The notes below the pieces were generated by a model. It was not told the DNA's origin and did no database searches. It saw only the letters and a list, made by a program, of their open reading frames with translations. The translations under genes were made by a program, and so were the position numbers. A stretch of 64,000 nucleotides of DNA from a virus, in the IMG/VR virus record IMGVR_UViG_3300017991_000062, positions 1 through 64,000 of that record; one strand, given 5' to 3'. Of this stretch, positions 58,505 through 64,000 are shown piece after piece (the stretch's first letter is position 1; each line of letters begins with the position of its first letter).

Positions 58505-58696
58505 GTGCCTGCACCGATCCTGAAGTACTTCGAGTTCGAGCACCTGCCTCCTGACCTCCAGGCGTTCAGCAAGCCCCTTGGCGAGCTGGCGCACAAGCTG
58601 GACGCGGACCTGCCCGACTGCGCCGAGAAGTCGGCCGGACTGCGCAAGCTCCTGGAGGCCAAGGACTGCTTCGTGAGGGCGGCCCTGGACAAGTAG
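58505..58696 (+). CDS. Small conserved-type protein of lysis region
   Basis: A 63-residue protein beginning with GTG. It has KYFEFEHLPPDLQAFSKPLG and SAGLRKLLEAKDCFVRAALD. This HLPP-LQ... GLRKLLEAKDC-x-VRA pattern is a recurring small phage protein of unknown function, usually lying near lysis or tail genes. Its high conservation at equivalent positions argues for a real gene despite short length. Confidence 0.7.
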   Translation: MPAPILKYFEFEHLPPDLQAFSKPLGELAHKLDADLPDCAEKSAGLRKLLEAKDCFVRAALDK

Positions 58697-58723
58697 CTCC
58701 AGCGCCAGGCCGCAGGAGGGGAC

Positions 58724-59080
58724 ATGCTCAAGGCCCGACTCACCAACCTCATCCTCCGTGCGAAAACCGGCGGCTGGAAGGTGTGGCTCGTCCTGGCCCT
58801 GGTGCTCGCCGGGGTGGCCCTCGTGCTGAAGCTGGTCTTGACCCCGCGCCCCAAGGGCGGCAGCGGTGGCGCCCCAGGCGAGCGGGCCACCGACGAGGCC
58901 CAGGAGGCGGCCGGCCGGCTGGAGGTTCACATCAAGGCCACCCGCGACCGCATCCGGCAGGCCGAGGCCGAGCTGGAGTCCCGGCGGGAGGAGCTGGACG
59001 AGATCAAGGCCGAGCCCGACAAGGCCGAGAAGCTGCGCAGGCTGGCCGAGCTGTCCAACCGGCAGGCTAGGCGCCCGTAG
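58724..59080 (+). CDS. Rz-like inner-membrane spanin candidate
   Basis: A 118-residue protein with N-terminal basic residues, a TM segment (about 20-41, WLVLALVLAGVALVLKLVLT) and a long helical, charged coiled-coil-type C-terminus (ATRDRIRQAEAELESRREEL). That matches an inner-membrane i-spanin. It is followed 11 bases later by a lipoprotein gene, the expected o-spanin partner. Spanins act in Gram-negative hosts, so this hints at a diderm host. Confidence 0.55.
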   Translation: MLKARLTNLILRAKTGGWKVWLVLALVLAGVALVLKLVLTPRPKGGSGGAPGERATDEAQEAAGRLEVHIKATRDRIRQAEAELESRREELDEIKAEPDKAEKLRRLAELSNRQARRP

Positions 59081-59091
59081 GAGGCCGAACG

Positions 59092-59628
59092 ATGCTCCGG
59101 AGGCCCAAGGACCCCCGTTTGGCCCCGTTCGTGCTCCTGGCGGCGGCCTGGGCAGCCCTGTCGGTGCTTCCAGCCGGCTGCGCAGGGGCGGATCGCACCC
59201 CACGGTCTGCCGATGCACTGCGCATCGGTTCAGGTGTCCGCGTGGAGCTGGCCAGCCTGCCCGAGTTCCAACTGCCGGCCGACCCCGAGCCCGTGCCCGA
59301 CGCGACCCCTCCGAACGAGGCCCTGGGCCAGGGGAGCCCGGCGCCATTCGACGGCATCCTGGTCACGGCCGAGTGGATGACGTGGCACCACGAAGTCGTC
59401 CTCCAGCGCGACGAGCTGAAGGTGAAGGCCGCGGCCTGGGCCGACCTGATACCGAAGCTCCACGGCGAATGCCTCGACGGGCTGGCCAGGACCGCAGCGG
59501 CGGCCGAGCTGAAGTGGTGGGAAGACCCGGCCCTGAACAGGTGGGCCGGCTTCCTGCTCGGTGTCGGGCTCACCATCGGCGGCATCTTCGCGGCCGACGC
59601 TATCGACGACCAGGTCGAGAAGCCGTAG
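59092..59628 (+). CDS. Lipoprotein with C-terminal hydrophobic segment (o-spanin-like?)
   Basis: A 178-residue protein. A signal peptide (about 11-28) ends in the lipobox LPAGC (Cys30). The mature protein has a Pro-rich region and a Trp-rich helical domain (AEWMTWHHEVVLQRDEL; AELKWWEDPALNRWAGFLLG). A hydrophobic stretch, FLLGVGLTIGGIFAADAI (about 153-170), follows. O-spanins are lipoproteins but usually short with no second TM. So spanin-partner is only a hypothesis; a superinfection-exclusion lipoprotein is an alternative. Confidence 0.55.
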   Translation: MLRRPKDPRLAPFVLLAAAWAALSVLPAGCAGADRTPRSADALRIGSGVRVELASLPEFQLPADPEPVPDATPPNEALGQGSPAPFDGILVTAEWMTWHHEVVLQRDELKVKAAAWADLIPKLHGECLDGLARTAAAAELKWWEDPALNRWAGFLLGVGLTIGGIFAADAIDDQVEKP

Positions 59629-59692
59629 ACCCGACCCCTCGCCCGATCCAGAACTGTTGCTCACGGGCTACGCCCGGGGAGGAGGGTTCGCC

Positions 59693-61159
59693 GTGATCGT
59701 GTTGCGAGTGGGCGATAACAAGACCGTCATCGAGGGCGCGGACAAACCGACGATCAAGCTGCTCGACCAGCGCACCTCATACCGCGTCGAGGGCTTCCAG
59801 TTCAGCAGCGGCTTCCGTAACCGGAGCTGGGACGGCAAGGTGCACACCCTGCGCTATTCCGCGACCTACGGGCTGCGGCTCTACACCGGGCTCGTCCCGG
59901 TGGTGACGCAGTACCTCCGCAACCTGGGTCACGAGGTCGTGGTGCACGACGAGCGCCGCGGCTTCACCCGGCGCTTTACGGTGGGCTGGTACTCCGACAT
60001 GGAGCTGCGCGACTACCAGAAGGACGTCATCGAGGACGCCCTGTCGGAGAGCGTGACGTTGCCAGGCCGCGGGATGCTGTCGATGGCGGTGCGCTCGGGC
60101 AAGACCGTCACCGCGGCCGGGCTCATCCACCGCACCGGGGCTCGGACCCTGTTCATCGTCAACCAGGAACGGCAGCTCACCCAGACGGTGAAGCTGTTCC
60201 GGTCCATCTTCAAGCGCGACCGGGTGGGGCAGGTGGGCGGCGGCCAGCGACAGCTCGGACGCCCCGTCACCGTGGCGATGGTGCAGACGCTCTTCCGGCG
60301 CCGGAAGACGGCCGAGATCCGCGAGTTGATGAAGTCGGTCGACATGCTGTTCGTGGACGAGTGCCACCACCTGCGCTCGGCCGAGACCTGGAAGCGGCTG
60401 GTGCTGATGTGCGATGCCTACTACAAGTTCGGCCTGTCGGCGACCATCTACCTGTCGCACAAGAAGGACGATAACAAGAAGGGCGCGGTGTGGCTCCACG
60501 CCCTGACCGGCCCGCTGCTCAAGACGGTCAGCACGCGCACCCTCATCGGCCGCGGTGTGCTGGTGCCGGCAACCATCCGCTTCATCCGGGTCAACGGGCC
60601 CGAGGTGGCCGGCTCCGACTGGCACCTGCTGAAGCGCGAGGGCATCATCGACCACCGGCAGCGGAACAAGCTCGCGGCCCTCACCGCTGCGAAGCGGCTG
60701 CGGCGCGGCCGGCGCGTGCTGGTCATCGCGCACGAGATCCGGCACATGAACAACCTGGAGGAGGAGCTGTCGAAGGCCGGTGTCGAGAGCGACCAGATCG
60801 CACGGGTCGAAGGCAAGACCAGCCCTGGCCGACGCGACGACCTCATCGGCGACTTCACCAGTGGCCGGAAGCCGCTCCTGCTCGGCAACGTGTTCAAGGA
60901 GGCGGTCGACATCCCGGCCATCGAAGACGTCATCGTCTGCGAGGGTGGCAAGGATCGGAAGGCGGCCATCCAGCGGCTCCGCAACCTGACGCCCGGCCGT
61001 GGCAAGGCCCGGCGCGTGTACCTCTACGACTTCGCCGACATGCACAACCGCATCCTCGCAGCGCACAGCGCGTCCAGGCTGGCCGCGTACCGCGCCGAGG
61101 GCTGTTTCGACTTCGGGGTGGTGGACCACCGCAAGCGGAGGCGACCGCGTAGGGCTTGA
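59693..61159 (+). CDS. SF2 DNA helicase (UvsW/RecG-like)
   Basis: A 488-residue protein; start GTG after GGAGGAGGG. The N-terminal about 110 residues precede the helicase core, as in UvsW. LRDYQKDVIEDALSES (Q-motif region) leads to MAVRSGKTVTA (motif I, about 130-140), then VDECHHLRS (motif II, about 221-229), SATIYLSHKK (motif III), and EGKTSPGRRDDLIGDF and AAIQRLRNLTPGRGKARR (motifs V-VI). Motif I lacks the first Gly, and motif VI shows a spread QRxxR. It likely unwinds branched DNA during replication or recombination. Confidence 0.82.
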   Translation: MIVLRVGDNKTVIEGADKPTIKLLDQRTSYRVEGFQFSSGFRNRSWDGKVHTLRYSATYGLRLYTGLVPVVTQYLRNLGHEVVVHDERRGFTRRFTVGWYSDMELRDYQKDVIEDALSESVTLPGRGMLSMAVRSGKTVTAAGLIHRTGARTLFIVNQERQLTQTVKLFRSIFKRDRVGQVGGGQRQLGRPVTVAMVQTLFRRRKTAEIRELMKSVDMLFVDECHHLRSAETWKRLVLMCDAYYKFGLSATIYLSHKKDDNKKGAVWLHALTGPLLKTVSTRTLIGRGVLVPATIRFIRVNGPEVAGSDWHLLKREGIIDHRQRNKLAALTAAKRLRRGRRVLVIAHEIRHMNNLEEELSKAGVESDQIARVEGKTSPGRRDDLIGDFTSGRKPLLLGNVFKEAVDIPAIEDVIVCEGGKDRKAAIQRLRNLTPGRGKARRVYLYDFADMHNRILAAHSASRLAAYRAEGCFDFGVVDHRKRRRPRRA

Positions 61160-61184
61160 CCGAGGTGCTGATGTGTCCTATGGT
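61156..61184 (+). promoter_or_regulatory. Rightward promoter candidate for the replication genes
   Basis: TTGACC (61156-61161), 17-base spacer, TATGGT (61179-61184). It begins in the last codons of the helicase gene and lies about 70 bases before the initiator start. The remaining gap to 61258 is GC-rich with no other feature than partial inverted repeats. Confidence 0.55.
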
Positions 61185-61258
61185 GCCACCCCTGCGCTCC
61201 GCTCCCTCCCAACTGCACAGGGCGGCGGGGATTGCAGGTTCGAGAGGGACGTGGTGAA

Positions 61259-62725
61259 ATGAAGGCGCGACGGCGTGATCCGGTTCGGGTAGGAGCCGGG
61301 AGCGGGGAACCCAGGTCGGCACGGCGGCGGCCTGGTCGCAGCGTCCCAACCCGCTCCCGTCCTGTGCAGCCCGACACCGACACGCATCCCCCTGACCCCC
61401 GTGCTGGTCGCCAGGCCAGCACGGGGGTCGTCCTCCCACCCCAATTCTCCGACCGCACCTGCCAACATCTACTCGACAAGCTGCTTGAGGTGACCGCCGC
61501 ACCTCTCGCGGCTCTCGTCGCGGGCTCGGGCCACTACGCCGGGTCACGGCCGGCCCAGGTGCTCCGACACGCTATCGAGTCAGCCTTCGCTGGTCGGCCG
61601 GTGAACCGTGCCGACCTGGTGCGCGACCTGGGGCTCACTCTCGACAAGGTGCGGGCCGACCGCGACAGGCTGATGAACCTGGGGGTTGACCTGCGCTTCC
61701 GCCGCGGCACCCGGCACGACTTCCGCATCGTCATCGACACGCAGCGAGCAGTCCGACCCCTGCGAAAATATGCCAGGAAGAACCCGGACTTGGATGGCCT
61801 TTGTGGGGTTTTCCCGGAGCCGGACCCCACAAAGGTCACGCAACCCCTTGATATTACTGGCACCGACCCCACAAAGGACCGGCCGCCCAAGTCGAGACCC
61901 CACAAAGGCGGCAGGCGCAGCGAGCCCAAGAACCCCACAAAGGGAAAGCAACGTCACAGAAAGACTGGCAAAAAGAAGCGGACCAAGGCCGGCTCCGCAC
62001 CCTGCACAGATGCAAGCGTACCCCCGCGCGTAATAGCTACTAGCTACAAAGGGGGTAAGGCTGGTGCTGTGCCCCGTCCTTGCTCCGCTACGCTCCGCAA
62101 GGACGGGGCCGGTCGCGCTGCGACCGCCGGCTCCCGGTCAGCGATTGCCGACCCCGACGAGATGCAAAGGCTGCTCACACTCGCCCGGCCCACCGGCTCT
62201 GACCTCACCCGGCGTCGGACCCTGGTGCGGGCGCTCTCGGCTCGGTTCAACCTCGCCTATCGAAAGGCGTGGCGGGCGGCCTACGGAAAGCGGCCGGCCC
62301 AGGACTACTCGAAGGCGTTCGAGGAGGTCGCTGTCTGGTGCGCGGTCGAGGGCATCGAGCCGGCCGAGTATATCAAGGTCAGCAGTGAGACGGCGAAGCG
62401 CTTCGCCAACTGGAAGCTCATCCCGGCGTCGGTGCTCGCGTCGGTCAAGACCCGCGATAGGTACGTCGAGGAGGTGGCCACGCGCAAGCGGGCCAGGTCG
62501 AAGCACGCGGGCTTCAGCTACGACTACGATCTAGACGTCGGCGACCTGAAACGACGGCTTGTGGGGGCGAAGCTGCCAGGCGCCCGCGAGCTGGACGAGA
62601 AGACCCTCCACCGTATCGAACGGCTCTGCAAACACGGGCTCGACGGGCGGCTGCCCGTGATGTCGCGCAAGCTGGAACCGTTTGTGAGGTGGGCACTGGA
62701 CCACGTATATCGGAAGCGGAGGTGA
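61259..62725 (+). CDS. Replication initiator (lambda-O-like) with internal origin
   Basis: A 488-residue protein, ATG following GAGAGGGA. The first about 55 residues are Arg/Pro-rich and probably disordered. About 60-165 look like a winged helix (HYAGSRPAQVLRHAIESAFA; NRADLVRDLGLTLDKVRADR). A long basic linker (about 170-280) contains the iterons. A helical C-terminal domain (about 300-485) would contact helicase or its loader. The arrangement initiator-origin-DnaC-DnaB is that of lambda O/P-type systems. The identification as initiator rests on this context and the internal iterons, not on a full motif match. A later GTG at 61364 is an alternative start. Confidence 0.65.
   Translation: MKARRRDPVRVGAGSGEPRSARRRPGRSVPTRSRPVQPDTDTHPPDPRAGRQASTGVVLPPQFSDRTCQHLLDKLLEVTAAPLAALVAGSGHYAGSRPAQVLRHAIESAFAGRPVNRADLVRDLGLTLDKVRADRDRLMNLGVDLRFRRGTRHDFRIVIDTQRAVRPLRKYARKNPDLDGLCGVFPEPDPTKVTQPLDITGTDPTKDRPPKSRPHKGGRRSEPKNPTKGKQRHRKTGKKKRTKAGSAPCTDASVPPRVIATSYKGGKAGAVPRPCSATLRKDGAGRAATAGSRSAIADPDEMQRLLTLARPTGSDLTRRRTLVRALSARFNLAYRKAWRAAYGKRPAQDYSKAFEEVAVWCAVEGIEPAEYIKVSSETAKRFANWKLIPASVLASVKTRDRYVEEVATRKRARSKHAGFSYDYDLDVGDLKRRLVGAKLPGARELDEKTLHRIERLCKHGLDGRLPVMSRKLEPFVRWALDHVYRKRR
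61394..61429 (+). other. 14-bp perfect hairpin near 5' end of initiator gene
   Basis: GACCCCCGTGCTGG (61394-61407) pairs perfectly with 61416-61429 around the loop TCGCCAGG. It lies about 210 bases after the 61179-61184 promoter and inside the reading frame. It could attenuate initiator expression or be a protein-binding part of the origin region. No T-tract follows, so simple termination is unlikely. Confidence 0.6.
61798..61943 (+). other. Candidate replication origin: iterons inside initiator gene
   Basis: Four direct copies of ACCCCACAAAGG occur at 61824-61835, 61866-61877, 61897-61908 and 61932-61943, three with a preceding G. A part copy is inverted, CCTTTGTGGGG at 61798-61808. Copies 1, 2 and 4 are in the same reading phase (encoding PTK); copy 3 is in a different phase (RPHK). 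The DNA word itself is thus maintained, not the peptide. Relatively AT-rich patches lie among them (TTGATATTACT) and downstream (62026-62050). Iterons inside the initiator gene mirror lambda ori within gene O. Confidence 0.7.
62071..62109 (+). other. 13-bp perfect inverted repeat next to iterons
   Basis: GCCCCGTCCTTGC (62071-62083) pairs perfectly with 62097-62109; the 13-base loop is TCCGCTACGCTCC. It is 128 bases downstream of the last iteron and just after the AT-rich TAGCTACTAGCTAC. It may be part of the origin (hairpin or protein-binding site), since it lies in the linker-coding portion of the initiator gene. Confidence 0.55.
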
Positions 62726-62729
62726 GGCG

Positions 62730-63509
62730 GTGCTGAACCTGACCAGGGCCGCGGAGGAGGCCGAGCAGATGAGGGAGCGGGTGGTCGACGCCTGCGACCT
62801 CTGCGGCGGCCAGGGTGCCACCGTGCCTGACGAGGACGACATCGACCCCGACACGATGGAGCCGCGTGTCGTGCCCTGCACCTGCTACCTGGAGGCCGTG
62901 CGGCAGGTGCGGCTCATCGAGGGCAACGTGCCCCGGGAGTTCAGGGAGGAGGCCGAGGCCACATTCAAGGCGTTCGCGGAGGGGCCGAACGAAGTCGTGG
63001 CCGAGCTGCTCTCGGAGTACGTGAACCGGATGGAGGCGGCCCGGCGTCACGGCCTGGGCTTCTTCTTCTACGGCGAGAACGGGGTCGGGAAGACGCTGTG
63101 CGCGACGTGGCTCCTGTCGCAGGCCGTGCGCAAGGGGCTGTCGGTGTTCTACGTCACTGCCGACGAGTGGCTCGAAGGCGTCCGTGCCGGCTTCCGCGAC
63201 GAGGAGCTGGTGGAGTGGATGAGGTTGCAGACCGAGGCCGACCTGTTCGTGCTGGACGAGCTAGGCAAGGAGCACCGTGCGGCCGGCAGCACCTTCGCGC
63301 CGGCCGAGTTCGACAAGCTCATCCGGGGTCGGGCCAGCGCACTCAAGCCGACCGTGGTGGTGAGCAACATCCAGGACCGTGACCAGGTGCGCGAGGACCT
63401 CGGCAGTTCGCTCACCTCGATCCTGTCTGGGCGTCGGTTCCGGTGGGTCGAGTTTGAGCCTGGCGACTTCCGAGGCGCCGTGACCTGGGAGGAGCTGTTG
63501 AATGAGTAG
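62730..63509 (+). CDS. DnaC/IstB-like AAA+ helicase loader
   Basis: A 259-residue protein starting at GTG after GGAGGTGAG. The N-terminus has CDLCGGQG and PCTCYLE, a likely zinc site as in primosomal loaders. The AAA+ core has Walker A GENGVGKT (about 115-122), Walker B LFVLDELG (about 171-178) and a sensor I-like VVVSNIQ. Such proteins deliver the replicative helicase onto origin DNA. It lies between the initiator and the DnaB-like gene as expected. Confidence 0.85.
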   Translation: MLNLTRAAEEAEQMRERVVDACDLCGGQGATVPDEDDIDPDTMEPRVVPCTCYLEAVRQVRLIEGNVPREFREEAEATFKAFAEGPNEVVAELLSEYVNRMEAARRHGLGFFFYGENGVGKTLCATWLLSQAVRKGLSVFYVTADEWLEGVRAGFRDEELVEWMRLQTEADLFVLDELGKEHRAAGSTFAPAEFDKLIRGRASALKPTVVVSNIQDRDQVREDLGSSLTSILSGRRFRWVEFEPGDFRGAVTWEELLNE

Positions 63510-63723
63510 CCGACGCGACTGCGGCAACTGCGCCTTCGGGCCGGCGATCCGGTGGGTGTGCCCACACTGCGGCATCTGCCAAACCGAGAGCCGGCATGGC
63601 CGTCCACCTCCGTACTGGGCCAAGACGATGACGCGCGAGCTGGCGGCGCGTTCTGGCTGTGGTGCCTGCACCGGCTTCGGTGACTGTGCAGCGATGCAGA
63701 GGGCGGGGGTCGAGCGTGGCTAG
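63502..63723 (+). CDS. 73-residue Cys-rich protein
   Basis: A short protein overlapping the loader gene by eight bases and the helicase gene by eight. CGNCAFGP, CPHCGICQ and later CGACTGFGDC give seven or more cysteines, enough for a zinc-ribbon pair. The function is unknown. Its position between loader and helicase suggests a replication accessory role. Confidence 0.65.
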   Translation: MSSRRDCGNCAFGPAIRWVCPHCGICQTESRHGRPPPYWAKTMTRELAARSGCGACTGFGDCAAMQRAGVERG

Positions 63724-64000
63724 CGTGAAGAAGTTCGATGCTGATATGGAGCGCGCCGTGCTCGCCCGGTGCCTCTCCGACCTGACGTTCCTGCGCGAGG
63801 CTGTCGGCGTGGCCGCGGCTCACGACTTCAGCTCGAAGCCTCTCGGGTGGGTGTTCGGCGAGATGAAGCGCCACTATGAGCGGCGGCGCGAGCTGATGTC
63901 GGGGCGCACCCTGGTCGGCCGGCTCAAGGCTACGATCAAGGATGCCGACGCTCGCGAGGCGCACGTCCGTTCCATCCGTGAGGTGCTCGCTGCCGACTCC
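63716..64000 (+). CDS. DnaB-like replicative helicase, 5' part (runs off window)
   Basis: The frame beginning at GTG 63716 stays open to the window end (95 codons). It reads VASVKKFDADMERAVLARCL then SDLTFLREAVGVAAAHDFSS. The pattern (E-xx-VL...F, then HDFSSKPLGWVFGEMKRHYE) resembles the N-terminal helical domain of DnaB-type helicases. The ATPase part lies outside. Placement right after a DnaC-like loader supports the call. Confidence 0.65.
   Translation, partial: MASVKKFDADMERAVLARCLSDLTFLREAVGVAAAHDFSSKPLGWVFGEMKRHYERRRELMSGRTLVGRLKATIKDADAREAHVRSIREVLAADS

Noticed and set aside
61232-61430. Initiator gene N-terminus as possibly non-coding
   Set aside because: The Arg/Pro-rich translation and strong hairpin raise doubt, but no in-frame start with a ribosome site is visible after 61430, so the ATG at 61259 is kept.
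1-64000. CRISPR arrays, tRNA genes, insertion sequences, integrase or attachment sites
   Set aside because: I looked for evenly spaced repeats, cloverleaf-like segments with T-loop sequence, transposase motifs and tyrosine or serine recombinase motifs, and saw none. A tRNAscan run would be the decisive check for tRNAs.

Overview
The window is a 64 kb piece of a strongly GC-rich tailed-phage genome (Caudoviricetes) with a contractile, myovirus-type tail. The evidence is a full head-neck-tail-baseplate gene order: large terminase, portal, MuF head protein, XkdF-type protease, scaffold, capsid, connectors, sheath, tube, frameshifted tail chaperone, tape measure, LysM baseplate protein, hub, spike, gp25, baseplate J, tail protein I and fibre. 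The host cannot be named from the sequence. Canonical TTGACA/TATAAT-like promoters and strong GGAGG ribosome sites fit a bacterium. A membrane-anchored coiled-coil protein next to a lipoprotein (spanin-like) hints at a Gram-negative host. I saw no integrase, tRNA gene or CRISPR array. The right edge cuts a DnaB-like helicase gene, and the left edge may cut a small cysteine-rich gene.

Layout. 1-5142 (+): tightly overlapped small genes, a DNA polymerase III beta-clamp homologue and a glutamine amidotransferase-QueC fusion, ending in a two-way hairpin. 5218-9437 (-): two rightmost-start transcription units of zinc-ribbon and hypothetical proteins, each driven by a copy of the same ~55-bp promoter cassette. 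9707-10294 (+): a lone SAM methyltransferase. 10296-11979 (-): a structural-looking protein, an XRE regulator and two small acidic proteins. 12016-12260: rightward promoters and a large RNA-hairpin leader. 12261-59628 (+): the packaging, head, tail and lysis block. Inside it, between the MuF protein and the capsid, sits a queD-queE-folE-dpdA set. 59693-64000 (+): replication block with an SF2 helicase, a lambda-O-like initiator carrying iterons inside its own gene, a DnaC-like loader, a zinc-finger protein and the start of a DnaB-like helicase.

How it works together. FolE, QueD, QueE and QueC make preQ0 from GTP, and DpdA-type transglycosylases put such 7-deazaguanines into DNA. All five activities are here, so the phage very probably replaces part of its guanine to resist host nucleases. 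Two things are unusual. The QueC step is fused to its own ammonia-supplying amidotransferase and lies 16 kb from the others. The DpdA-like domain is the N-terminus of a 950-residue protein that also carries a nucleotidyltransferase-like motif, a LigD-phosphoesterase-like segment and a C-terminal XkdF prohead-protease domain, so DNA modification and capsid maturation are physically linked in one gene.

A second unusual protein is the 1233-residue MuF head protein, which carries a HipA/PI-kinase-like domain and further C-terminal domains and could be a virion-delivered effector. Four virion-region proteins have histone-H1-like Lys/Ala/Pro tails. These three points, plus the frame-independent iterons in the initiator gene, are what I would follow up first.
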